Source: Isoetes taiwanensis (taxonomy: Eukaryota; Streptophyta; Lycopodiopsida; Isoetales; Isoetaceae). Taken from it: DNA of 64,000 bases. Shown one piece after another: positions 43,831-54,138 of this stretch. The notes under the pieces were generated by a model that saw only the letters and a program-made list of their open reading frames with translations, had not been told where the DNA came from and did no database searches. Where the stretch lies: positions 8,462,448 to 8,526,447 of the forward strand of contig JAJEKV010000012.1 in NCBI GenBank assembly GCA_021234155.1. Reading direction: 5' to 3'. A program made the translations under genes and the position numbers. The first letter of the stretch is position 1. Every line of letters begins with the position of its first letter.

Positions 43831-44184
43831 ATGGGTCGTCCACTGCCCCTCTCTATAGTCTGCTCCAACTCTCAATCAACCCAAAATCCTCCTCTACTTC
43901 TTGATCCAGGCAAATACTTTGTGGTTGGTTTCAAAGATCAGGAGGTTTTTTGTGGCTGGTTAGAAGGTTCAATCTTTGAACTTTGGACTTATTTAGTTGA
44001 TGAGAACATCTTCCCTGACCTTTTCTACAAAGGAGAAGCAGTTACAACGTCCCTTGATCCTGAGGCCACTGCTCTTGAGTGGAAAATTGCTTTTTTAGGG
44101 GCTGATCAACCTTGCTTTTCAAAGTTTAGAATCTTTTACCCTGTCATGGTAGACTACATTCTCTTGGAAGTTTACAGACCATAA
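43831..44184 (+). CDS. LINE-C small ORF B, paralogue of ORF A (117 aa)
   Basis: The ATG at 43,831 is chosen because MGRPLPLSI matches the start of ORF A (MGVPLPIEL). The frame is open farther upstream but only with a GTG. The core is GKYFVVGFKDQEVFCGWLEG, then SIFELWTYLVDENIFPDLFY and KGEAV, ending DYILLEVYRP. Identity with ORF A is high in CGWLEGSI-E-W--LV---FPD--Y-GEA and low elsewhere, so the duplication is old. It starts 297 nt after ORF A and ends 43 nt before ORF C. Function unknown. Confidence 0.65.
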   Translation: MGRPLPLSIVCSNSQSTQNPPLLLDPGKYFVVGFKDQEVFCGWLEGSIFELWTYLVDENIFPDLFYKGEAVTTSLDPEATALEWKIAFLGADQPCFSKFRIFYPVMVDYILLEVYRP

Positions 44185-44227
44185 CTTCTTAGGCCATAAC
44201 TTCTGGAAAGCCAATGATATCTCTGGA

Positions 44228-44770
44228 ATGGATTCTCCACTTTCTTTTCTGAGTTTTTCTCTTCCTCCTATTAACTCTGTATCTCCTCCATTGCCATTGG
44301 GTTCGCCTCCTCCTTTGGACTTTCTTGCTTCTCCTGCTAACTCTGTTTCTCCCCCGCTACCTCCTGAATCGCCTCCACCTTCTCCCAGATCTCCCCTTCT
44401 ACCGCTTGAGTCTCCACCTCCTTCTTTCAGGTCCCCAAGCTCTCAACCTTCTGTTATCTCCACAGCCAGCTCCCCATCTGCCACGCGTCCTATCTACAGA
44501 TCAATAGTTCTTGTCAACCTCACTCATCTTTTTTTGGGGGTTCTTAGTGGTCCAGTTGGTGAGCTTTGGGCTACTATTCTTGATCACGGTGTTCTTCATC
44601 AAGATCAATTCAGGTGTTTAGGGGGTCTTGTCATTCTCGGAGAACAGCTGGAAGTTCGAAGGTCTATTAGACATCTTATCTTTGGTGATTATCTCGCCCT
44701 CCCAAGGCACTCTCTGGTGGTCCGGTGTGACTTCTTTGGGGCTGAAGAATTCCTATTGGAATTGTATTAG
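44228..44770 (+). CDS. LINE-C small ORF C: Pro/Ser-rich leader plus third related domain (180 aa)
   Basis: Residues 1-85 are strongly Pro/Ser/Leu-rich (SPPLPPESPPPSPRSPLLPL), probably disordered. Residues 95-180 carry a diverged version of the ORF A/B domain: SIVLVNLTHLFLGVLSGPVG, then ELWATILDHGVLHQDQF, RCLGG and a C-terminal EEFLLELY like KIIVKIY and YILLEVY. The stop TAG (44,768-44,770) is followed without a gap by the ATG of ORF1, an arrangement that suggests termination-reinitiation or a derived fusion. Function unknown. Confidence 0.6.
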   Translation: MDSPLSFLSFSLPPINSVSPPLPLGSPPPLDFLASPANSVSPPLPPESPPPSPRSPLLPLESPPPSFRSPSSQPSVISTASSPSATRPIYRSIVLVNLTHLFLGVLSGPVGELWATILDHGVLHQDQFRCLGGLVILGEQLEVRRSIRHLIFGDYLALPRHSLVVRCDFFGAEEFLLELY

Positions 44771-46768
44771 ATGGAGAAGCAAGGTCCAGTTATGGCTTCC
44801 TCTGGTAGGCTGGACGGTAGAACTTTTGCTCAAGTCTCAGCCCCTGCTCTCTCCCCTACTTCTAAAGGGAAAATGCCAGCCATCCCGCAAGGCAAACTCT
44901 CTCTTCATACTGCTCTTGTAGCAGATAGGATCCGGTACTTTGAGAAGTTTGGTCTCATTGGCAAGATATGTAGAGGTAACCCGAGCAGGACTGAGATAAA
45001 AAAAACTCTTGAAAGAGTATGTAGGTCCAAAACAGAGATCAGAGTTCAGATTTTGGGCAACACTCATTTCCTGCTAACAGCTGCCACATCTAGGGAGATT
45101 GATGCTTTATTCCGTAAGGGTTTGATCTCTACTCCTCATGGGCAGTTCTTCCTACAAAAGTATCGGGCTGAATTTCGTGCCTTCAAGCCCGATGCCCTCT
45201 ATTACCCAATTTGGATCTCTCTGTCCGATCTTAGCCCGGAATACTGGAATGTCCAGTCATTCAAACTTATTGCTTCTAGACTTGGGGAATATGTATGCAT
45301 GGATAGTAGGCTGGATGAAGCCCCCAAGATCTGCATCTCGGTGGACCTCCTCAAGCCGATACCTGAGTTCATTCATTTCTCTGGTTATTTTAATGAGGAT
45401 ATCAACTTCCAAATTGTGGCTACTGGTCTGCCCATTCCATGTGCTGCATGTGGTGTCCGTTTGCATGCTGGGACCAACTGTTTTACTGGTTATTCAGTTG
45501 TTGATATGGCAATAGGTGCTGGGCCAGAGGATCATTGCCACATCCCTGGATCCCAAGTTAAAAAGCAAAACTGTTTGGCTGCAGTTAGTTGCCGGGAATT
45601 TTCTGGTCTGACAGATCCCCCTTGTCTCCCATACGAAAAGGGAGAATGTTCGAAGTCTGGACGAATGGATATGATTGACCAGTATGAAAAGCCTATGGAA
45701 ACTATTGATCCTCTTCCATCTTCTCTGCCAATCTCTATCCAAAAGGGGGAAAACATGGTTGGTCATTCTGCAGCTGACCAACATGTGGAAAACGTGGTCC
45801 TTGAAGGCCCCCTTTCTGCTTCAATCTTTGACCACCAAAGATCCCGGATCGATCAAGGATTTCAAATCTATCTCTAGATTTTGGCACTCAAGCCCCTGCT
45901 TCTTTGACTTGTCAACACAATGATGTGGTCCCTGACATAGATCCCATTACTGAAATGGCCCATAGGCCTAGTGACGTGGCTCATGGGCCTAATGAGGTGG
46001 ACGCCAGCTTGTCCACTGAACCCCGTCGACAATCGCCCAAAGAAGTGATCTGATGGATATGCCAGCTGCTCCTATCTGCAGGAATCATATGGATATCACC
46101 TCTATTGACTTCTCTAAGACAGGTGAGCCAATCCATACCGCCATGGGCTCCTCTCATTCTTCTCAGCTGGATTCAACTCAGACTAGACCCATTCCTTATG
46201 TGGCTACACATCTTTCGGCCAATGTTGTGGCTCCTAAACCTAATGAAGTGGAAGCCATCTTGCCTACTCAAACACAATCAGCTATTGATCAAACAGATGC
46301 TTTCACAAATTCTACCCGGGAGGAAGCTTCTGTTGGGGAAGATAAGCAAAGCAAAGGTGGCGAAAGGCCAATACATCTCTTGATTGCCATGATCATTTGA
46401 TACTACAGCCTATTCTTAAGGGCCTGCTACCAAAAGAACCAGCCCACAAGTTACATAGATCGGATGGAGTAACAAATGATTCTCGGACAGCTGATGACTC
46501 TCAAGTAGTTGTGGTGCAGCAGAGTCAATCTTATTGCAAAGCCAATGTCATTTTGGGGCCTATCTCTACTGTTGTAACTCCTTGTGAAACAGTGGATTCT
46601 GAGCTGGAATGTGATGCCCCAGCCAGCTACATAAAGCTTGCAACTAATACTCATGAGGATTCAATGATTGTGGAGAAGACAGACAAAGAGGAAGCTGAGC
46701 CTGTTCAGGCATCTACACCTCTGTTAACCAAGAAAAAAGGTAGAAGGCTGGTGGATGGGAAACCTTGA
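44771..46768 (+). pseudogene. LINE-C ORF1 (DUF4283-like + zinc knuckle), frameshifts in tail
   Basis: The first 368 codons are intact: MEKQGPVMASSGRLDGRTFA, LHTALVADRIRYFEKFGLIG, SLSDLSPEYWNVQSFKLIA, ISVDLLKPIPEFI and the knuckle CAACGVRLHAGTNC at about residue 225-240 (CX2CX4HX4C). This is the RNA-binding part. Near 45,865 the frame shifts. The hydrophilic tail continues as LSLDFGTQAPASL to 46,051, then MDMPAAPICRNHMD (46,053-46,400), then a third frame to 46,768 (KKKGRRLVDGKP). These acidic/Ser/Thr-rich tails resemble the C-terminus of LINE-B ORF1. The core is preserved; whether a shortened product is made is unknown. Confidence 0.8.
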
Positions 46769-47534
46769 AATACTTGGTGGGGTAGAGACCCTAACAAATC
46801 GGGACAAAACTCCCGAGGAACCCGAGGAGGTTGGTTGTTTTTGATCTATGATTCTGATAACATGCATACTTGGTTCTCTGAAGATGGTTCTGGAGGAACT
46901 GCAATGGTTGAGGTTAGTTTTTGGTTCTGAAAGTTTGCCACAAATGCTCCAACTAGTTCGTTAGTACATCTCTTTGGAATGTTAAAACAAAACAGGACAT
47001 GTATTGTGCTTATGCACAAATGTAAGTGCAACAAGGTCGGTTATGGCCGTCTTATACTAGGTGTGGATGATATCCCCTAGTTCTTCAAATCGCCGTCTCC
47101 TGATGGCTTGATACTCTACTTTTTTGACATGTATAAGCTAAATACTTATCTTTATTCCTATCACTGGTGTGCCTTTTCATGCTTAGGAAGGAAATTAAGG
47201 GTTCCATATATGGTTATTCGACAAAGCAAATACATCACACAATTCAACCTTAGCAACATCAAGAAGCGTTTTGAAAGTAATTTTTGGGATTACACATACA
47301 ATGTTATTTTGCACAACAATTACAATATACATCACTACCTACTCTACTATGGCAACAATGGGGGGGCCATAAAATGGGGAAGAACTCGATGGGAGAACTT
47401 TCAATGGGATAGGGCTTTTAATGCTATTTGGCAAATCACTATACAAAGCCACCTACCCAACTATAGCAACATTGAGGTGGGGAATGGGATAGAGATGGTC
47501 TCATGTTTGACAGGGGCACAAAAGGTAAATTAAA
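46769..47534 (+). other. Long ORF1-ORF2 spacer of LINE-C
   Basis: 766 bp, against about 40 bp in LINE-A and LINE-B. It includes an open frame (47,108-47,533) rich in Asn, Tyr and Ile (YLYSYHWCAFSCLGRK, HNNYNIHHYLLYYGNNGG). This is unlike any LINE domain and ends four bases before the ORF2 ATG. It may be foreign sequence inserted in the element. No boundaries or duplications were seen. Confidence 0.45.
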
Positions 47535-50500
47535 ATGAAAGTGATATCTTGGAATCTAAGGGGGATCAAGGGGACACTAAAACGTGCCAGAGTCCTTGCA
47601 GCAATAAGGTCTATGGCTGCAGACATCATCCTTATTCAAGAGCACAGATTACCAGATTTCGAGGCTAGTTCCCTTGGTACTTGGGTAGGGGGGCAATACG
47701 ACTCATTTACCTGCCCAGCTTTAGGTACAAAGGGGGGTACTGCTCTACTATGGAAAGGACAAAAGGTAAAATTCTAGCATAAAGGTACAAATGGTAGGTG
47801 GCAGGCCATTGTTCTCGAAAGAGAGGATTGTAGATGGGGCCTTCTCAATATTTACGCTTCTAATAAACCTGCAGAAAGGGCCATTTTGTGGAAAGAGATC
47901 GAAATTTGGATCGCCCGACAGGAGGTTGAAAACTGGCTAATGGGGGGAGACTTGAACATGACCGATATATGGGACCAGAAGATTGGACTTCATAGAAATC
48001 TCTCTGCAGAGGAGGATGCAGCTTGGAACTCTCTACTTGATAGTGTGGGATTTACTTTGATCCCTCCTTCAAATACCTCATTCTCCTGGTCCAATAAGCA
48101 GAAAGGGCATGACCGTGTTTATTGTTTACTAGACAGATTCTATCTAGCTAACAGAACAGCTAGATTCTTGGATAGATGCTTTGTTGAAGGGGATTTGGCC
48201 TTCACCCAATCTGATCACGTCCCACAAAAACTCACATTTGAAGATGCTCCCTCCAATCCGGGGAACTGAAATGTGCCGCTCAAATTTAACACTTCATTGA
48301 TCTGGAAAGTCCTCATTCTGTGACTCTTTTCGGGTCTTTCTTGCTAACCGACATCAAGTGGATGGGGTGCCTAGTATGAAGGCCTGGATTCAGGAGATTA
48401 AGGACATCAAGGTTTGGGTTAAAAAATGGGGGCAGGATAGGGCTCAAGGGTTTAGAAAAGCCAAAAATGATATTTATGATCAGCTTAGAATCACCAAACA
48501 AGATCTCCTAATAGACCCCTTCAATGTTACCCTCCACTCTTTGGAAGCTGATCTTGAGGGAAGAGCAAAAGCTATTGAAGAAGAAGAAGCTAGAGGGGCT
48601 GCAGTAAGATCCAAAACTAAGTGGTATACAGAAGCAGATCATGAAAATTCCAAACACTTCTTCAGGCTTGCAGGAGCCCGTTTGGCTGAGAATAGTATCA
48701 CATCTATTACTGATGACCAACAGAATAAGTTTGATTCTATTGATGGGATTGGTTCATATATTAGGGAAAGCTTTCAGAAAATGTTCAAGGAGGACCCTCT
48801 CCCCAATGATTATGAATCAGTACTCCAAAACTGGTTGACAAAGATACATTGGAGGGCCAAAATCTCACAGGCTGACAACACGAATTTGATGTGTGATTTA
48901 GGGGATGATGAAATCTTCAGGACTCTCTCCTCTCTTGCTTCAGGTAAGTCCCCTGGTCCTGATGGTCTCCCTCCAGAGTTCTATGTTGAATTCTGGGATC
49001 TACTTGGGCCAGCATTCATCAAGGCAGTAAGGGGGGCATGGGAAGTCCACTATCTGCACCCTGCTCTGTCTACAGGTTTTATTTCCTTGGTTCCTAAGGT
49101 TGCTCGGCCACAGAAGCTGAATGAGTGGAGACCCATTGCCTGACCAATGTACTCTACAAGGTTATTATGAAAATAATTGCCAACCGACTAAAGCCTATCC
49201 TCGGTAAGGTTATTGGGAATGAACAAACAGCTTTCTTACCAGGGAGACATATTCTGGATAACTTCATTGCAGCTAGAGAGGGCCTGCACTGGTGTAAGCT
49301 TTCTAAACAAAATTGTGTTTTTGTTAAGATGGATTTCCGTAAAGCTTATGATACCCTTCGTTGGAGGGGTCTTCAAGATATTATGCTCCATATGGGTTTT
49401 AGTACCTCATTTGTGGAGCTCTCTTTGGGTTTGAACAAGCTTGCGTCAGCTTCAGTTCTTATCAATGGACAACCTTCTGGCCTGTTTGAGCTAAGAAAAG
49501 GAATTAGACAAGGTTGCCCTCTGGCTCCCTATCTTTTCTTAATCATTGCCAATTTACTTTCCAGAATGGTGGAATTTAAAGTTTCTGAGGGCACCCTCTC
49601 TGGTCTGCAGCTTCCAGAATCCCAGGACAAGCTCACACTTATGCAATATGCAGATGATACTTTCATCTTTCTTAGATTTGATGATTCCAGTTTTGAGTCC
49701 TTCCATGAGGTGCTAGGTACATTTGGGAAGATATCGGGGATAGAGCTCAATGTATCCAAGTGTGCTGTTGTATGGCCCTTTGAGACCGACATTGATCCTA
49801 GAGTGAAAAATCTTGGCTTTCAAGTTCTGAAGGATAAGGCTACGAAGCTGCTTGGTCTGCCCTTATTCCTCTCTGAAAACTTAAAAGGTATATGGACACC
49901 CATCCTGGATCATCTTAGGAAAAAAATCAACCTATGGTCAGCCAAAGGTCTATCCGCTTTGGGAAGGATAGCGGTTGCTAAGGCTATTCTAGCTGCTTCC
50001 CATGTCTATTACTCCTCATCTATTGTTGCTCAGAAGGGTGTCTACAATCAAATCCAAACCATTATCAGGAAATTTATATGGAAGGGAGGTATGCATAAAG
50101 TGGCCTGGACGGAAATGTGTCTTGCCAAGAGTGATGGCGGAATGGGATGCAAAAATTTGACAACCCAAGCATAGGTACTTGCTGGAAAGTTTGTCTGGAG
50201 AGCATTACATGGTATCACCTCCCCCGCTCTGCACTTTGTCATGTATTGGCTCCAGGCGTTGTACTCTAAAAAAGGTAAGCCATCTTTACCCCGTGATGAA
50301 GTTGGTTCCTTCTTCTTTAGCTATAAAATAGCCCCGTGCACATCTCCGATTATGCGAAAGCTACTTGAAGCCTGGTTGGAAGTTCAAAAACTATTCGAGC
50401 CTATGGATGCACCCAAGGAGGCTGGTAAGCTGAGTATTTTTTGGAATACGAAGATATGGTCGAGAAATAGCCTACCCCTAGCTCTTACACACCCCCGTAT

Positions 50501-51346
50501 TTTCATTAAATGGAGGCAATCAGGAGTTACTAAGGTGGAGCATCTATGGGATGGTGACAGATGGCTCTCCTGGTCCCGCTTTAAGAACAAGGTGCATAAT
50601 GCGGGCGAGGGAGATAGAAAGATCTTTCGGGATATTCGGTGTACTTTAGAGGTCCTCTCAGGTAAGGATGGCCCCAATGACCGATGGAGTTGTGAGCAGA
50701 AAGAAAAATATGTTGTCAGTACTCTCTACAACCTTCTTTGTCCAGGATCCCCTGAAAAGGCTGCTGACAGGCTAGGAGTGGAAATTATTCAAGCTAGAAA
50801 ATTACTAACCAATTCATGGACTACACTATGCTCTAAAAGGTTGCAGTTCTTCAGATGGTTAACACTGCAAGGGGGACTCAACACTATGGATCGGCTTTTT
50901 CAAAAGGGGATCACTTTCACCAATAGGTGCCCTCTTGGTTGCAATAGTACGTAAAACCCTCGCACACTTATTCTTTTTGTCCCAAAGTACGTAACTTCGG
51001 GATTGGGTATGTCCTCTTATAGGTATTGATATGTTACAATGGCCGGGAATATTGATGGTATCGGATGGGAAAATTATTTCTAAGATCTCTTGTCAACATA
51101 GCCATGTGGGCTATATGGAAACATAGATGTGGCATTGCTTTGGGCCAGCAAGAGCTTTCCCTGAATAAGCTGAAAAACATTTTCAATATGGAGGTGGCCC
51201 TAATGGCTTTAGCCCATCATCGAAAATTTGGTCGCCACTACAATAAAGCTCTGGACAGGATTGGCAGAATTCAAGGATTTTACATATTCTTCAAGTGTCA
51301 TTGGTTAGCTGAAGACGATGATAGTCGGGATTTACAAAGGCCATGA
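47535..51346 (+). pseudogene. LINE-C ORF2: endonuclease, reverse transcriptase, C-terminal region
   Basis: Start MKVISWNLRGIKGTLKRARV. Endonuclease: QEHRLPDFEAS, ALGTKGGTALLW, NIYASN, GGDLNMTDIWDQ, SFSWSNKQKGHDRVYCLLDR and SDHVP. Reverse transcriptase: SGKSPGPDGLPPEFY, AFLPGRHILDNFIAA, VKMDFRKAYDTLRW (A), RKGIRQGCPLAPYLFL (B), MQYADDTFIF (C), KLLGLPLF. The C-terminal part includes RLQFFRWLTLQGGLNTMDRL, then after frame changes FLRSLVNIAMWAIWKHRCGI. Breaks: TAG 47,775 (for Trp), TGA 48,267 (probably Trp), a one-base loss near 49,140, TAG 50,172 (aligned with Gln in LINE-B), and a frameshift near 50,950. The element is non-functional, though most motifs survive. Confidence 0.9.
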
Positions 51347-51456
51347 TTGACAGTATTACGTCCGCAACTATCCCCATATAGGGGTACATTGTACAAATAT
51401 TTATTATATTAATTAATATATCATACTCTTACCATCAAAAAAAAAAAAAAAAAAAA

Positions 51457-51777
51457 AACATCTTATCGGTGCTTCCTCTTCTCTCTCATCAGTACCTTAT
51501 TCTCTATTCTTTGAAACCCACCCTCTCCCCCTTAATTGTGTAATGTATTTGTCGCCTGGCACGCGTGACCAGCCCCTCTATTTGAAGAGGTTTTTTTTTT
51601 GTTGTTGTCGCGTGGCATGCGTGATCAGCCCCTCCACTTTGGGAGGTTTATTTTTTCACATTTGTTCTAGTGTTGATGAGGTGTAGGTACAGGTTGGCAA
51701 GTGACATCAGCTTCGACTTCTCCATTCATGGGTTTTTTGGGAGCGATTTTTCAGCCTTACATTCGCCCAAGCCCCTT
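51457..51777. repeat. Resumed CACTA interior with 60-bp tandem repeat
   Basis: 51,457-51,471 is the right target duplication of LINE-C. TTGTCGC-TGGCA-GCGTGA-C followed by AGCCCCTC occurs at about 51,549 and 51,606, each followed by a T-run. No coding sequence. Confidence 0.7.
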
Positions 51778-51857
51778 GCCGAAGGCTTATCACTAGAGTT
51801 TTTCCTCGAAAACCCGAAAGGGCGGGGTTTCTTAATCCCGGTGATAAGCTTTCGGCA
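51778..51857. repeat. 17-bp hairpin in the CACTA-like element
   Basis: TGCCGAAGGCTTATCAC and GTGATAAGCTTTCGGCA pair at 16 of 17 positions. The 45-nt loop contains CCCGAAAGGGCGGGG. Role unknown. Confidence 0.75.
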
Positions 51858-52099
51858 GATACACAAACCAAACATCTATTAGCATTGTATTTTTTGGGGT
51901 CCAAGTTGTATAATTGGACATTCCCTTTATTTTTTCGTGGGTAGTTCGCATGTGTGCGGCTATCCACTATCCACCATTGTAGAAAATCTGCTGAGATGAA
52001 TGAGAAGCCTATCTATCCCAGAAGTTTTTGTCATTTTCATGCGAGCCCTATTCTAGAATAGTCCATTATGTCATATGTCTTAAATCATGGTATGTCTAA

Positions 52100-52371
52100 G
52101 TCTAAAGTAATAGCTAACCAAGAAATATAGCATTCAATTTTAACAAACCACTATAGTATGCACAAAAGCTACTACTAGTTTTAATAAACCACTATATCAT
52201 TACTAATCAACATAAAAATCATATCATAAACCATCATGAGTATTGAAAAACCACTATGGCATGTGATTTTCTTCTATCAAGAAAATTCATGCATAAAAAA
52301 TCACATGTATCATGGTTTTTTGATGATATCATACTAGTTAAATATAGTTGTTCATTTTTGGGCTCCTTGTG
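52100..52371. repeat. Right subterminal region and TIR of the CACTA-like element
   Basis: AAACCACTAT or close variants occur at about 52,145, 52,182, 52,226 (CCATCAT) and 52,243, spaced 16-45 bp apart. CATGGTTTTTT follows in reverse at 52,313. Spaced short subterminal repeats are where CACTA transposases bind. The terminal repeat is 52,357-52,371. Confidence 0.6.
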
Positions 52372-52374
52372 CCC

Positions 52375-53134
52375 CACCTGCTACAAAAAGTGGCACAGAG
52401 CTAATATCTTACTTGTTAGAGACCTTATTGATGAGAATGACAAGTGGATTCCCTGGGAGATTATTAAGAGGAGAATTGGGGGAGGGGTAACCAACAGATC
52501 TATCTATAAACAGGTTGTTCAGACTTATTCTCCTGTCCTGGGAAAGGATGGCAAGGGTGAGAGCCATTCTCCTCTGAACTGGTTTTTCAAAGTGAAAAGA
52601 AGTTATAAGGTTTCCAAAATTTACCATGCTTGCCTTCCCCTGAAGAGGAGGAAATATGCTGCCCTTCAGGGTCTTTCTACCAAAAACTTTAAGAAGATCC
52701 TCTTCTCCAATTGGCAATCCTATTCCTGCCCTAAAATTAAGGTGTTTGCCTGGCTGGTCCTTCACAATGCCTTATTAAGTAACACAAATATGATTAAGAG
52801 GCAGTTTAAGAATGTTCCTAGCCCTCTTTGTCCCCTTTGTAACAGTCAGGATGAGACGGTTCTTCACATTTTCACTTGCCCCAGGATTCTAGATTTCTGG
52901 AAGTGGTTGTCTCGGATTGGTTCTAAGCTGAATATCCCTGATATGGACTCTATTTCCAATATGGCTCAATTTTTCCATCTTCAGAATTCCCAGGTGAATT
53001 CAACCATCTTACAGTTAGCCTTGTGGATTGTCTGGAAACACAGAAATAATGTGGCTTTGGCAAATAGGAAGTGTGATCTTAACGGGATGAAGCTCAATTT
53101 TCAGTTTGAGCTTGTTAGGTGCTATGGCCCATAA
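52375..53134 (+). pseudogene. LINE-B ORF2 right part (C-terminus with zf-RVT)
   Basis: Continues the LINE-B ORF2 frame after the insert: CYKKWHRANILLVRDLIDEN, KWIPWEIIKRRIGGG, CPKIKVFAWLVLHNALLS and the zinc motif CPLCNSQDETVLHIFTC (zf-RVT), then ALWIVWKHRNNVAL. It stops at 53,132-53,134 (VRCYGP). The segment itself has no break. A start codon inside the transposon (52,256) would be an artefact of the insertion. Confidence 0.85.
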
Positions 53135-53890
53135 GGCTTCAAATTGGAAAAATATGATACAGATTGGCTGCCTTGGGGGTCTTTCAAGTCTGACTTCTTT
53201 GTTGTTCAGTTTGACTCCTTCATTGATCAAAATTCTTTTGTGGACTGCAGCATTCTTGAACAGTGTGGTACAGGTCTTCAAGGGAACCACGCTACCGGAT
53301 GACGTTCCTGTTCATCATTCGGGGACTCCAAGGCAAGCTGTAAGGGCAACTTTCCGGCTCAAATTCCTTCTCAAAGAGGCATACAATGCACACATTCTAC
53401 ATAAGTTTATTGGTGCTAATAACCGTCTGCTCACAGAACAGCAATTTTCGTGTCTGAGATCGATGTATTACTATCATAAAGGCAGGTGTGAAGCAGCAGC
53501 TGGTGTTCTTCTAGATATTATACAGGTTCCCCTTGATGAATTACTGTTGCTTACTTCATCCTGGGCTGAGATCAACTGGATTGCCCCCCTTCATTTGCTA
53601 TGCCCCTTACTGCCACTCATTCTTTCCCTGATCTACCTGCTATCCCGGCTTCCCTGTTAAATCTGTCTTCCCTGCCGATTCAATCTCCCCTTCCTATTCA
53701 GAATTCTCCCCATGCAAGTGGTATTTGGCTTTGATTTGAGGTCTACTATACGGAGATTACTGATCAGTATGCCAGAAATGGCTCTTGGTTGTGGTTCAGT
53801 TGACATTCTGCTACTTTTTATTTGGGCTCTGAGCCTTTTTGATATATGTATGTTTTTGAATTATGATTAATATCAAATCCTTCCTTTTCC

Positions 53891-53918
<28 letters not shown>
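53135..53918 (+). other. LINE-B 3' UTR and poly(A)
   Basis: About 760 bp without in-frame LINE domains, ending GATTAATATC and a 26-bp A-run (53,893-53,918). An open frame across 53,106-53,660 has no recognisable motif; I treat it as UTR. Confidence 0.65.
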
Positions 53919-53922
<4 letters not shown>

Positions 53923-54138
53923 TAACAAAGATTTTATTAAAAATCTTAAAGAAGTAACAAAAAGAAAGAGGAAGAATGGCTAAAGCCATTGTCATATATA
54001 TTATACAAAAAAGGACAGGGAAGAATAAACGTGTCATTCATCCCGTCTCCATCGGGATCTCCCTAGTTGTGGAGCATAAACATAAGCACAACCCATCACA
54101 TCACATCAAATACATAACCACCTCGAAGGGTAGAATCA

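Larger units (their letters stand above)
43017..51456 (+). mobile_element. LINE-C, full-length L1-like LINE with three extra ORFs
   Basis: 8,440 bp between 15-bp target duplications, with an A-run from 51,437. The order is a 5' leader (GAGAGAGAGGCAAG), small ORFs at 43,213, 43,831 and 44,228, ORF1 at 44,771, a spacer, ORF2 at 47,535-51,346, then about 90 bp of 3' UTR. It is a different family from LINE-A and LINE-B: ORF1 and ORF2 are alignable but clearly diverged. ORF1 and ORF2 are broken, while the three small ORFs are intact. Confidence 0.95.
39421..52371. mobile_element. CACTA-like DNA transposon inserted in LINE-B ORF2
   Basis: The ends are inverted: left CACAAGGCCCCCAAA (39,421) and right, read on the minus strand, CACAAGGAGCCCAAA (52,371). 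Both are flanked by CCC (39,418-39,420 and 52,372-52,374). CAC termini with a 3-bp duplication are typical of the CACTA (CMC) superfamily. Joining 39,420 to 52,375 restores LINE-B ORF2 without loss or gain of bases (AICHPTCYKKWHRAN, aligned to ALTHPRIFIKWRQSG of LINE-C). Without the nested LINE-C it is about 4.5 kb and has no transposase, so it is non-autonomous. Confidence 0.85.
33821..53918 (+). mobile_element. LINE-B, L1-like LINE split by a nested CACTA-like element
   Basis: ORF1 (34,107-36,474), ORF2 left part (36,518-39,420), then the insert 39,421-52,374, then ORF2 right part (52,375-53,134), 3' UTR and poly(A) at 53,893-53,918. Removal of the insert gives about 7.1 kb, normal for an L1-like element. 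The 5' end is set near 33,821 by the change to GC-rich leader. GAAAGAATTACAAGGA at about 33,803 resembles AAAGAGATAACAAAGA after the A-tail and could be a decayed target duplication. Five in-frame TAG codons and several frameshifts mark it as old. Confidence 0.85.

Noticed and set aside
53106-53660. 184-residue ORF downstream of LINE-B ORF2
   Set aside because: No recognisable domain. It overlaps the end of ORF2 in another frame and lies in the 3' UTR.
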